A stretch of 64,000 bases of DNA, taken from NCBI GenBank assembly GCA_934631025.1, contig CAKTXR010000012.1, positions 1-64,000 on the forward strand. Direction: 5' to 3'. The notes beneath the pieces are model-generated. The model was not told the DNA's origin. It ran no database searches and was given only the letters and a program-made list of their open reading frames with translations. This DNA comes from an uncultured Clostridia bacterium (GTDB lineage: Bacteria > Bacillota > Clostridia > Christensenellales > Aristaeellaceae). Shown here in pieces: positions 6,713-15,289 of the stretch. Positions within the stretch are counted from its first letter, which is position 1. Each line of letters opens with the position of its first letter. The position numbers were made by a program, and so were the translations under genes.

Positions 6713-7715
6713 CTATGAAACAAGCCGCTGGGCGCGCTTTCTGAGCTGGATGAAGGGCGAAAGCGACGCGCTGGACAAAAGCGCCGTCCACGCCCTCGGC
6801 GAAAAGGCGCATCCCAATCAGCGCAGCGAGGCCGAGCACGCCGCCATCGAAAAGGCCCGTGAGGAACGCGCCGAGCAGACCGTTCAAAACGAGCGGCTCA
6901 TTCAGGATCATATGCACGAATGGTCCAAGACGAAGGGCGCGCGCATCGTGACGGTGTTCTATCGCCTTTCCGCGATCATCGTGTGCGCGCTGATCATCTA
7001 TGTGCTGCTCGGCTCCGTGACCGACCTGCCGCCCTTCGGCGAAGCGGATAACCCCGTCAACAACGAGGTGTCCGAGCGCTATATCGAAAAGGGCCTTGAG
7101 GAAACCGGCTCGGTCAACATCGTGGGCGGCATGATCCTCGATTACCGCGCCTTCGACACGCTGGGCGAATCGCACGTGCTGTTCGTGGCTGCCTGCGCCG
7201 TCATGCTGCTGCTCAAGATGAATCTGGACAAGGACGGCCGCCCGACGCGCGAGATGCTGGACGCAGAGGCCGACGACCGCCGCTATGAGCCGCATCACGA
7301 CATCATATTGCAGAAGGTCTCCAACCTCATCGTGCCGGTGATACTGCTCTTTGGCATATACGTCGTGCTGAACGGCCATCTCTCGGCCGGCGGCGGCTTT
7401 TCCGGCGGCGCGCTCATGGGCGCGGGGCTGATCCTGTATGTGAACGCGCACGGCTTTACGAAATCCTCACGCTTCAAGCTGTTCGGCTATAAGACGTTCA
7501 AATATGTCACGTTCAGCGCGCTGGCCTTCTATGCGCTGGCCAAGAGTTATTCCTTCTTTACCGGCGCGAATCACCTGGACAGCCACATACCGCTGGGCAC
7601 GCCCGGCGCGATACTCTCGGCTGGACTGATCCTGCCGCTCAACATCGCCGTGGGCATGATCGTCGCCTGGACGATGTACAGCTTTTACACGCTCTTCCGG
7701 AAAGGGGATTTTTAA
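6693..7715 (+). CDS. mrpB: MbhE-MrpB fusion subunit of the Mrp antiporter
   Basis: A 340-aa membrane protein that joins two Mrp modules. Residues 1-85 are hydrophilic and highly charged, an unusual cytoplasmic N-terminal extension. Residues ~85-180 match MbhE, the other detached MrpA C-terminal domain (DLPPFGEADNPVNNEVSERY, then GMILDYRAFDTLGESHVLF). Residues ~205-340 are MnhB/MrpB (VPVILLFGIYVVLNGHLSAG, GGGFSGGALMGAGLIL). MbhE-MnhB fusions are known in clostridial Mrp-like operons. The ATG lies inside the preceding gene. The N-terminal extension has no recognisable domain. Confidence 0.9.
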   Translation: MAKLRNDYETSRWARFLSWMKGESDALDKSAVHALGEKAHPNQRSEAEHAAIEKAREERAEQTVQNERLIQDHMHEWSKTKGARIVTVFYRLSAIIVCALIIYVLLGSVTDLPPFGEADNPVNNEVSERYIEKGLEETGSVNIVGGMILDYRAFDTLGESHVLFVAACAVMLLLKMNLDKDGRPTREMLDAEADDRRYEPHHDIILQKVSNLIVPVILLFGIYVVLNGHLSAGGGFSGGALMGAGLILYVNAHGFTKSSRFKLFGYKTFKYVTFSALAFYALAKSYSFFTGANHLDSHIPLGTPGAILSAGLILPLNIAVGMIVAWTMYSFYTLFRKGDF

Positions 7716-7718
7716 GTC

Positions 7719-8093
7719 ATGCTTGAGAGTCTGCTGAAAAATCCGTACGAAATCGCCGCAATCATACTCTTCGGCATCGGCTTCACATCGCTGATGCTGC
7801 AAAAAAACATGATCAAAAAGATCATAGGCTTTGGCATGATGGACAGCGCCATCTATCTCTTCCTCGCGGCCAAGGGCTTCATCGAGGGCCGCAAGGCGCC
7901 CATCGTGGTGAACGGCGTGACGAAAATGTCCGCCTACATCAACCCCATTCCCAGCGGTCTGGTGCTGACCGGCATCGTGGTTTCCGTCAGCGTGACCTCG
8001 CTCATGCTGGCGCTGACCGTGCGCCTGTACCGCCGCTATCACACGCTGGACATCGACGAAATCACGGTACTTGCGCGAAAGGAGGAGAACTGA
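7719..8093 (+). CDS. mrpC: Na+/H+ antiporter subunit C (MnhC/MrpC, NuoK-like)
   Basis: MrpC is homologous to NuoK of complex I and forms part of the coupling pathway along the membrane arm. The 124-aa protein has three hydrophobic helices. The family features are GFTSLMLQKNMIKKIIGFGM in the first loop and NPIPSGLVLTGIVVSVSVTS near residues 80-100, the conserved P-x-x-L-x-L-T-G-I-V-V motif. It starts four bases after the MbhE-MrpB stop and ends directly at the start codon of the next gene. Confidence 0.94.
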   Translation: MLESLLKNPYEIAAIILFGIGFTSLMLQKNMIKKIIGFGMMDSAIYLFLAAKGFIEGRKAPIVVNGVTKMSAYINPIPSGLVLTGIVVSVSVTSLMLALTVRLYRRYHTLDIDEITVLARKEEN

Positions 8094-9593
8094 TTGGAAT
8101 ACTTCTGGCAGAATATTCCCTTCTTCTGCATCCTGCTGTGCATCGCCTCCGCGTCGTTTACGTCGATCATGCCCCGCAAAATGGCGCGCGCAGCCTGCCT
8201 GATCGTGGTGGGCAGCGTGCTGGCGATGAGCATAGTGCTGTGCGGCTATGTGTCCTCCTACGGCACGTTCTACACCTACATGATGGGCCACTTCCCCGCG
8301 CCCTGGGGCAACGAGATCCGCGTCGGCCTGCTGGAATCGATCACGGCCATCGCGTTTTCGATCATCATGCTGCTCTCGATTGTCGGCGGCATCGAGCAGG
8401 TGACGCATCACGTCTTTGACGACAAGCAGAGCCTGTACTACATCATGCTCGAGCTGCTCATGGCGGCGCTGCTGGCGCAGGTCTACACCAACGACCTGTT
8501 TACGGCCTATGTGTTCGTCGAAATCATGACGCTCTCGGCCTGCGCGCTGATCGTCGCCCGCTCCAAGGGACGCACGCTGGTGGCCGCCACGCGCTATATG
8601 ATCATGAACCTGATGGGCAGCGGCCTGTTCCTGCTGGGCTTGACCTATCTCTACGGCCTGACGGGACATCTGCTGATGAGCAACATTCAGGAGCAGGTGG
8701 CCGTGCTGGCCGAGACGGGCGAGCACGCGCGCGCGCTGACCGTGACCATCGCGCTGATGAGCGTCGGCTTGGCCATCAAGAGCGCGCTCTTCCCCTTCCA
8801 CACTTGGATTCCCGACGCATACGGCCATTCGACGCCTACCTCATCGGCGGTGCTGTCCAGCCTTGTCTCGAAGGGCTATATCTTCCTGCTGATCAAGATT
8901 TACTATCGCGTCATCGGGCTTGATGTGGTCAATCAGACGCGCATCAATGACGTGCTGTTCGTGTTCGGTCTGGTGGGCATTATCATGGGCTCGCTGAGCG
9001 CCATCCGTGAAAAGGACATCCGCCGCATGGTGTCCTTCTCCTCGGTCGCGCAGATCGGCTACATCTATATGGGCATCGGCATGGGCACGGAGGCCGGCAT
9101 GGTGGCGGCGGTGTTCCACATCTTCGTCCACGGCATGGCCAAATCGATGCTCTTCCTGTCCACGTCCGGCCTGATTCAGGAGTCCGGCTGGAAAACCGAC
9201 TTCCGGAGTCTGCGCGGCAGCGGCTTCAGAAATCCCATCGCCGGCGTGGCATTCTCTGTCGGTTCGTTCTCGATGGTGGGCATTCCCTTTCTGGGCGGCT
9301 TCATATCGAAGGTGTATTTCGCCAAGGCGGCCATGATGATGCAGCCGGCCGAGACGCTGGTGGTGCTGCTGGTGCTGGCGGCCAGCACGATTCTCAACAC
9401 CATCTATTTCCTGAAAACGGTCATCACGCTTTACCGGCCGCCGATCGACGGCGCGGCCAATGCGCCCCGCGCCCGCGTCAAAGCGTCGTTCGCCGTGTCG
9501 CTTGTCTGCCTGATCGCGGCCAACTTCTTCCTGGGCACGTTCTCTCAGCCCATCATTGAAGCGATTCGCGCGGGCCTTAATATGTTCGCCTGA
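8094..9593 (+). CDS. Antiporter-like subunit 1 (MrpD/NuoL-M-N family)
   Basis: A 499-aa polytopic membrane protein of the proton-translocating antiporter family (Proton_antipo_M). The residues of the ion path are present: Glu in VFVEIMTL (TM5), Lys in LAIKSALFPFHTWIPDAYGH (TM7) and Lys in LVSKGYIFLLIK (TM8). The start is TTG directly after the mrpC stop, with GGAGG upstream. It is the first of four such subunits in the operon. Assignment to MrpA or MrpD cannot be made without alignment; the length fits MrpD or NuoN. Confidence 0.9.
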   Translation: MEYFWQNIPFFCILLCIASASFTSIMPRKMARAACLIVVGSVLAMSIVLCGYVSSYGTFYTYMMGHFPAPWGNEIRVGLLESITAIAFSIIMLLSIVGGIEQVTHHVFDDKQSLYYIMLELLMAALLAQVYTNDLFTAYVFVEIMTLSACALIVARSKGRTLVAATRYMIMNLMGSGLFLLGLTYLYGLTGHLLMSNIQEQVAVLAETGEHARALTVTIALMSVGLAIKSALFPFHTWIPDAYGHSTPTSSAVLSSLVSKGYIFLLIKIYYRVIGLDVVNQTRINDVLFVFGLVGIIMGSLSAIREKDIRRMVSFSSVAQIGYIYMGIGMGTEAGMVAAVFHIFVHGMAKSMLFLSTSGLIQESGWKTDFRSLRGSGFRNPIAGVAFSVGSFSMVGIPFLGGFISKVYFAKAAMMMQPAETLVVLLVLAASTILNTIYFLKTVITLYRPPIDGAANAPRARVKASFAVSLVCLIAANFFLGTFSQPIIEAIRAGLNMFA

Positions 9594-9617
9594 CGGCGCG
9601 AGGAGGAGTCATGTCTT

Positions 9618-11093
9618 ATGGTTATGTGGAATAACATCTTGCTGATATTGCCCGTCGTCGTGCCGGTGCTTTTCGGTCTGCTGGCCGGCTGCGTGAAGAG
9701 CCGCAGCGCCCGCAACGCGCTGACGGGGACATCGCTCATTGTCAACGCGCTGCTCGTGCTGCTGGCCGTGCTGCGCGGCGCTCAGGAACTGACGCTGTGG
9801 CAGCTGACCGACACGGTGTCGATCTATTTCCATGTGGACGGCGTTTCAAAGCTGTTTGCGCTGCTCATCTCCTGTATGTGGCTGTGCGTGGGCTTTTATT
9901 CGTTCGACTATATGAAGAGCGAGGAAAACGAAGGGCGCTTCTATCTGTTCTATCTTATTTCGCTGGGCGTGCTGATCGGGCTGAGCTTCAGCGGCAATCT
10001 GGTCACGATGTATATGTTCTATGAGCTGATGACGCTCATGACGCTGCCGCTCGTGCTGCACACGATGAGCAAAGAGGCTGTGGCCGCGGGCGTCAAGTAT
10101 CTGCTCTATTCCGTGTTCGGCGCGTCGCTGGCGCTGCTGGGCATATTCTTCTATGCGCGCTACGGCTCGACCATGGCCTTCACCGCGGGCGGCGTTCTGA
10201 CCAACGAATCGATGGCCGGTCACGAAAGCCTCATGCGCTGGGGCACGTTCGCCATGATCGTGGGCTTCGGCGTAAAGGCCGGTATGTTCCCCATGCACGG
10301 CTGGCTGCCCACCGCGCACCCCGTCGCCCCCTCTCCCGCCAGCGCCGTGCTGTCGGGCGTGATTACCAAGGCGGGCGTGCTGGGCGTCATCCGCGTGGTC
10401 TACTATCTGGCGGGCGCCGATTTCATACGCGGCACATGGGTGCAGGCGGCCTGGATGACGCTGGCGCTCATCACGGTGTTCATGGGCTCGATGCTGGCCT
10501 ATCGCGAGCGGCTTCTCAAGAAGCGGCTGGCCTATTCGACGGTGAGTCAGGTCTCCTATGTGCTGACCGGCCTGTCCACCCTCTCGCCCATCGGCTTTAT
10601 TGGAGCGCTTTTGCACATCGTGTTCCACTCGGTCATCAAGGACGGCCTGTTCATGTCGGCCGGCGCGATCATCAACAAGACCGGCAAGACGCGCGTGGAG
10701 GAGCTGCGCGGCATTGGCCGGCAGATGCCCGCCGTGATGTGGTGCTTTACGCTGCTCTCCGCCGGCCTGATCGGCGTGCCGCCCACCTGCGGCTTTATCA
10801 GCAAGTGGTATCTGGCCGAGGGCGCGCTGAGCCTGACGAATACGGCGTTCAGCTGGGTCGTTCCCTGCGTGCTGCTGGTCAGCGCCGTGCTGACGGCCGG
10901 CTATCTGCTCTCGATCACGATTGCGGCGTTCTTCCCGGGCAGGGATTTCGATGCGTCCGCGCTCAAAAAGGCCGAGCCCGGCACGCTGATGCTCGCGCCG
11001 CTGATCGCGCTGGCCGCGCTGACGCTGCTTCTCGGGATGTTCCCCAACGCGCTGATCGGCTTCTTCAAATCGATCGCCGCGCTGGTGATGTGA
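9618..11093 (+). CDS. Antiporter-like subunit 2 (MrpD/NuoM family)
   Basis: A second Proton_antipo_M protein (491 aa) with about 14 predicted helices. Key residues are conserved: Glu in FYELMTLMTLPLVLH, Lys in GVKAGMFPMHGWLPTAHPVA and Lys in VITKAGVLGVIR; KRLAYSTVSQVSYVLTGL is the usual loop. AGGAGG lies eleven bases before the ATG at 9618; another in-frame ATG occurs at 9624. It follows subunit 1 by 24 bases. It resembles subunit 3 more than subunit 1 around TM5 (TLPLVLH), suggesting that 2 and 3 arose by duplication. Confidence 0.9.
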   Translation: MVMWNNILLILPVVVPVLFGLLAGCVKSRSARNALTGTSLIVNALLVLLAVLRGAQELTLWQLTDTVSIYFHVDGVSKLFALLISCMWLCVGFYSFDYMKSEENEGRFYLFYLISLGVLIGLSFSGNLVTMYMFYELMTLMTLPLVLHTMSKEAVAAGVKYLLYSVFGASLALLGIFFYARYGSTMAFTAGGVLTNESMAGHESLMRWGTFAMIVGFGVKAGMFPMHGWLPTAHPVAPSPASAVLSGVITKAGVLGVIRVVYYLAGADFIRGTWVQAAWMTLALITVFMGSMLAYRERLLKKRLAYSTVSQVSYVLTGLSTLSPIGFIGALLHIVFHSVIKDGLFMSAGAIINKTGKTRVEELRGIGRQMPAVMWCFTLLSAGLIGVPPTCGFISKWYLAEGALSLTNTAFSWVVPCVLLVSAVLTAGYLLSITIAAFFPGRDFDASALKKAEPGTLMLAPLIALAALTLLLGMFPNALIGFFKSIAALVM

Positions 11094-11117
11094 GACGCGG
11101 GAAAGTGAGGCTGCATT

Positions 11118-12596
11118 ATGACGCTGTTGCTTGTGCCGATCCTGCTGCCGATCCTCGGCGGGCTGGCGACCGGCCTGATTCGCTTTTCCTCGCGGCGGGC
11201 GCGCTCAATCTTTGTGGAGTGCATCGCGCTCGCCAATTCCGCGGTGCTGTTCTATCTGGTGTTCCGCGGGCAGGGGCTGTCGCTGAGCGCGCTCCGGCTG
11301 ACTGAAAACCTGACCATCACGCTGCGTGTGGACGGCCTGACACGCGTTTTCGGCGCGCTGATCGCCTTCCTCTGGCCGCTGGCGACGCTCTACGCCTTCG
11401 AATATATGGAGGTCGAGGGTCGCGAGAACACATTCTTCGCCTACTATCTAATGAGCTACGGCGTGACGGCCGGCATTGCGCTGAGCGGCAATCTGTTCAC
11501 GCTCTATGCGTTTTACGAGCTGCTGACGCTGGTCACGCTGCCGCTGGTGCTCCACAAGCTGGACACCACCTCCATCCACGCCAGCCGCACCTATCTGTAC
11601 TATTCGATCAGCGGCGCGGCGCTGGCCTTCATCGGCATGATCTTCGTGCTGACCTACGGCACGAACCCCACCACCGAGTTCGTCTACGGCGGTATGCTGG
11701 ATATGGCGCGCGTCGCCGACAAGAAGGATCTGCTGCTGGCGGTGTTCCTGATGTCGTTCGTGGGCTTCGGCGTAAAGGCGGCGCTGTTCCCGGTTCACGC
11801 GTGGCTGCCCACCGTGTCGGTCGCGCCTACGCCCGTGACGGCGCTGCTGCACGCCGTGGCCGTTGTCAAGGCCGGCGCGTTCGCCATCATCCGCATTATC
11901 TATTACACTTTCGGCACGGATTTCCTGTACGGCACATGGGCGCAGTACGCAGCGATGGGGCTGGCGATGTTCACCATCGTATTCGGCTCGGTCATGGCCG
12001 TCAAGGAGCAGCACTTCAAGCGCCGCCTGGCCTACTCGACCGTCAGCAACCTGAGTTATATTATATTCGGCGCGACGCTCATGTCCCCCGCCGGCCTGAC
12101 GGGCAGCCTCACGCATATGCTGTTCCACGGCGTTATGAAGATCACGCTGTTCTTCTGCGCGGGCGCTGTGCTGGTCAAGACTGAGCGCGAGTATGTGCAG
12201 GATCTGCGCGGCTTCTCGAAGGTCATGCCCTTCACGATGGGCGTGTTTACCGTCGCCGCCGCCGCGCTGGTGGGCGTGCCGCCGCTGATGGGCTTTGTCA
12301 GCAAGTGGATGCTGGCCTCGGCCGCCGTGTCGGACGGGCGCGGCATTGCGGCGCTGGGCGCGGGCGCGCTGATCATCTCGGCGATACTGACGGCCATCTA
12401 TCTGTTCACCATCGTCGTGCCGGCCTATTTCATGCCGCTGGGCGAATCCTCCGCCAAACTGGCCGGAGAAAACCGCGATCCCGGCTGGCGCATGAAGCTG
12501 CCGCTCGCCATACTGACCGTGGCCATCGTCGTCGGCGGGCTGTGCGCATCGCCGCTCATACGCTTCCTCGGCAATGTCGCCGCGGGGCTGTACTGA
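11118..12596 (+). CDS. Antiporter-like subunit 3 (MrpD/NuoM family)
   Basis: A third Proton_antipo_M protein (492 aa). The conserved Glu is in FYELLTLVTLPLVLHK, the TM7 Lys in GVKAALFPVHAWLPTVSVAP and the TM8 Lys in AVVKAGAFAIIRI. FKRRLAYSTVSNLSYIIFGA aligns with the same segment in subunit 2. It starts 24 bases after subunit 2. Having three mid-length antiporter subunits is more than the usual one MrpD plus one MrpA, and suggests a larger ion-pumping arm. Confidence 0.9.
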   Translation: MTLLLVPILLPILGGLATGLIRFSSRRARSIFVECIALANSAVLFYLVFRGQGLSLSALRLTENLTITLRVDGLTRVFGALIAFLWPLATLYAFEYMEVEGRENTFFAYYLMSYGVTAGIALSGNLFTLYAFYELLTLVTLPLVLHKLDTTSIHASRTYLYYSISGAALAFIGMIFVLTYGTNPTTEFVYGGMLDMARVADKKDLLLAVFLMSFVGFGVKAALFPVHAWLPTVSVAPTPVTALLHAVAVVKAGAFAIIRIIYYTFGTDFLYGTWAQYAAMGLAMFTIVFGSVMAVKEQHFKRRLAYSTVSNLSYIIFGATLMSPAGLTGSLTHMLFHGVMKITLFFCAGAVLVKTEREYVQDLRGFSKVMPFTMGVFTVAAAALVGVPPLMGFVSKWMLASAAVSDGRGIAALGAGALIISAILTAIYLFTIVVPAYFMPLGESSAKLAGENRDPGWRMKLPLAILTVAIVVGGLCASPLIRFLGNVAAGLY

Positions 12597-12608
12597 TAGA
12601 AAGGAGAC

Positions 12609-14762
12609 ATGAAAACAATGCGCGGAGATTTTCTGCTGGGCGCGCTGGTATTTTTCCCGATGCTGGGCGCGATTGTCTCCTATATCATCGATCGGTTTAC
12701 GAAAATCCAGAAGGGTGCCGCGATGACGCTGATCTGCGCCCTTGAGCTGGCGCTGGCCGCCGTGCCGCTGACCCGCGTAATGATGGAACAGAGCGCGTCC
12801 TTCTATTGGGACGGCTTCTGCGGCATGGGGCTGCACTTCAAGCTGGACGGCTTCAGAGCCATGTATGTGATGATCGCCGCCTTCATGTGGTTCATGAGCC
12901 AGGGTCTGTTCGCGCCCTGCTACTTTCCGAAGGATGACGCGCACCGCAGCCGCTATGATCTGTTTACCCTGCTCACGCTGAGCGAAACCTGCGGCGTGTT
13001 TCTGGCCGACAATCTGTACACGGCGTTCATATTCTTTGAGCTGATGTCCATGACCAGCTACGTCTGGGTGGCGCACGACGAAAAGCCGGCCGCCCTGCGC
13101 GCCGCGGAGACCTACATGGCCGTGGCGGTCATCAGCGGCATGGTGACGCTGATGGGGCTGTTCATGCTCTACAATAAAATCGGCACGCTGGAATTCGTCG
13201 GCATCCGCAGCCTGATTGGGGCCGGACGCGTGAAGCCCTCCGAGCTGCGGCTCATCGCGGCGCTGATCGCCGTCGGCTTTGCGGCCAAGGCGGGCGTTTT
13301 CCCGCTGCACATCTGGCTGCCCAAGGCGCATCCCGTCGCCCCCGCGCCGGCCAGCGCGCTGCTCTCCGGCATACTGACCAAGACCGGCCTGTTCGGGCTG
13401 TTGGTCATCGCGGCCAATATGCTGCCCGCCGACGCCATCTGGGGCAACGCTCTGCTGATATTCGGCGTGATTACGATGTTCATGGGCGCGCTGCTGGCGC
13501 TGTTCTCCGTGGATTTGAAGCGCACGCTGGCCTGCTCGTCCATGTCGCAGATCGGCTTCATACTGGTGGGCGTGGGCATGGCGGTGCTCTCCGGCTTCGA
13601 GAGCGGATCAGCCGTTCACGGCGCGCTGCTGCACATGGTCAATCATTCGCTGATCAAGCTGGTGCTGTTCATGGCGGCGGGCGCTGTGTATATGCAGACG
13701 CATAAGCTCAATCTGAACGACATACGCGGCTTCGGGCGGCATAAGCCGCTGCTTCACTTCGCCTTCCTGATGGGCTATCTGGGCATCATCGGCATGCCGC
13801 TGTTCAACGGCTATGTGAGCAAATCGCTGCTGCACGAGTCGATTCTCGAGCACATCGCAGTTTTGAAAGCCGCCGGCCTCGCCTATATGCCCTACAGGCT
13901 GGCCGAGATCATATTCCTCGTCACGGGCGGATTGACCGCGGCCTACATGACCAAGCTCTATATCGCGCTTTTCTGGGAAAAGAACGACGAAAAGACGCAA
14001 CCCGCCTTCGACAGGCTGCCGCCCATGCCCCGCTCCGCCGCGATCGCCCTGATGCTGAGCGCGCTGGTGCTGCCCGCGCTGGGCATGATCAGCGCCTTCT
14101 CCGGCGGCGTGGCCACGCTGATGTCCTCCTTTTTGCACTTTGCGGGCGAAGCGGAAAACATCGGCGCGCTGAACGCGGAGAATCTCTCAGGCGCGGCCAA
14201 GTCGCTGTTGATCGGCGCGGGCGTTTATCTGCTGATCGTGCGCCCGCTGCTCATGGAAAAGGACAAGCGCGGCGTGCGGCTGTACGTCGACCGCTGGCCG
14301 AAGGCGCTGGATCTGGAAAACCTCGTCTATCGCCCGCTGCTTGAAAGGCTGCTGCCCGATCTGCTGGCCGTTCCTACAAATCTGCTGGACAGGCTGGCCG
14401 ACTATGCGCGCGCCGCGCTGGGCTTTGTGGGCACGTTCATGGCGCGCGTGTGCGACGAGGGAATCGATACCGTGGCGCTCGGCCTGTGGCGCACGCTGTT
14501 CAGACGCCGCCGCAAAAAGCAGCCCGTCCCCATAGGCAACCGCTTCACATATGCGCTGGGCTGCCTGTTCAACGGCGTGACCTTCCTGCTCAACAGGACG
14601 CTCTGCCGCCGCCACCCGATCACGACCAACTTTACCTGCGTGTTCGCGGCGGGCTTCGACGAACTGAGCGCCAACGTCAGGCGCATCACGCTCAGCATTT
14701 CCTTCGGCCTGCTGCTGCTCTGCATCGGTCTCTACATCGCCTTCTCCTACATACTGCACTGA
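12609..14762 (+). CDS. Antiporter-like subunit 4, long form (NuoL/MrpA-like)
   Basis: The largest antiporter-family subunit of the operon (717 aa) and the last gene. The core has the expected residues: Glu in FIFFELMSMTSYVWVAHDEK, Lys in GFAAKAGVFPLHIWLPKAHP and Lys in GILTKTGLFGLLV. Residues after about 500 form a long extension: a helical, amphipathic-looking stretch (residues ~560-620), a basic patch (RRRRKK) and a final hydrophobic helix. This fits a NuoL-like lateral-helix subunit rather than MrpA, whose C-terminal MbhD/MbhE parts are separate genes here. A strong terminator follows. Confidence 0.88.
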   Translation: MKTMRGDFLLGALVFFPMLGAIVSYIIDRFTKIQKGAAMTLICALELALAAVPLTRVMMEQSASFYWDGFCGMGLHFKLDGFRAMYVMIAAFMWFMSQGLFAPCYFPKDDAHRSRYDLFTLLTLSETCGVFLADNLYTAFIFFELMSMTSYVWVAHDEKPAALRAAETYMAVAVISGMVTLMGLFMLYNKIGTLEFVGIRSLIGAGRVKPSELRLIAALIAVGFAAKAGVFPLHIWLPKAHPVAPAPASALLSGILTKTGLFGLLVIAANMLPADAIWGNALLIFGVITMFMGALLALFSVDLKRTLACSSMSQIGFILVGVGMAVLSGFESGSAVHGALLHMVNHSLIKLVLFMAAGAVYMQTHKLNLNDIRGFGRHKPLLHFAFLMGYLGIIGMPLFNGYVSKSLLHESILEHIAVLKAAGLAYMPYRLAEIIFLVTGGLTAAYMTKLYIALFWEKNDEKTQPAFDRLPPMPRSAAIALMLSALVLPALGMISAFSGGVATLMSSFLHFAGEAENIGALNAENLSGAAKSLLIGAGVYLLIVRPLLMEKDKRGVRLYVDRWPKALDLENLVYRPLLERLLPDLLAVPTNLLDRLADYARAALGFVGTFMARVCDEGIDTVALGLWRTLFRRRRKKQPVPIGNRFTYALGCLFNGVTFLLNRTLCRRHPITTNFTCVFAAGFDELSANVRRITLSISFGLLLLCIGLYIAFSYILH

Positions 14763-14770
14763 CAAAACGC

Positions 14771-14815
14771 CGGCCGCCCCGATTCTTCATTCGGAGCGGC
14801 CGACGTATTTTTTTT
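14771..14815 (+). terminator. Terminator of the Mrp operon
   Basis: An 11-position stem (14771-14781 with 14792-14802, one mismatch) is followed within a few bases by eight T, directly after the last antiporter gene. Confidence 0.9.
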
Positions 14816-14884
14816 GTAGGAACAAGTCTCCTCCCCCGTTCGTCCATAAGGGCGTTCCCAGTTTTTGCAAGGAGGACTTTCATC

Positions 14885-15289
14885 ATGAAAAAAGCGCTTA
14901 TTCTGCTGCTCGCGCTCGTCCTGCTGGCAGGCTGCTCGAACCGTCCCGCGCCGGTCGATCAGGTTCAGCCCGCCGCCGCGCAGACGGCTCAGTTTGAGGA
15001 AGGCACATGGCACGACGACATGGGTTCAGACCTGATCATCGCGCGGGACGAAAACAGCGATTACCGCGTCGATTACAGCATCTACAAGCTGACGTACATG
15101 GAGGGCGCGACTGGTACATACGACATATCGACCGGCGCGCTGAGCTTCTCCGGCACGGACGACAACGGCCATGCGCTCGCGGGCACGATCACGCACAAGG
15201 ACGATCACCTCGTCGTGACGCTGACAGAGTCGGCCTATCCCGACTGCCCTGCCGGCACGACCTTCGACTTTTACGCCGAAAAGAGCTGA
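14885..15289 (+). CDS. Small lipoprotein of unknown function
   Basis: A 134-aa protein with a typical lipoprotein signal peptide: MKK, a hydrophobic core and the lipobox LLAGC, so the mature protein would start at Cys20 after processing by Lgt and LspA, both encoded in this window. The mature part is a small beta-rich domain (GTWHDDMGSDLIIARDEN, GTYDISTGALSFSGTDDNG) with a lipocalin-like feel, but I do not recognise the family. AAGGAGG lies ten bases before the ATG; a longer upstream frame is overlap with the antiporter gene. Its stop codon directly abuts the stop of the convergent metallophosphoesterase. Confidence 0.8.
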   Translation: MKKALILLLALVLLAGCSNRPAPVDQVQPAAAQTAQFEEGTWHDDMGSDLIIARDENSDYRVDYSIYKLTYMEGATGTYDISTGALSFSGTDDNGHALAGTITHKDDHLVVTLTESAYPDCPAGTTFDFYAEKS

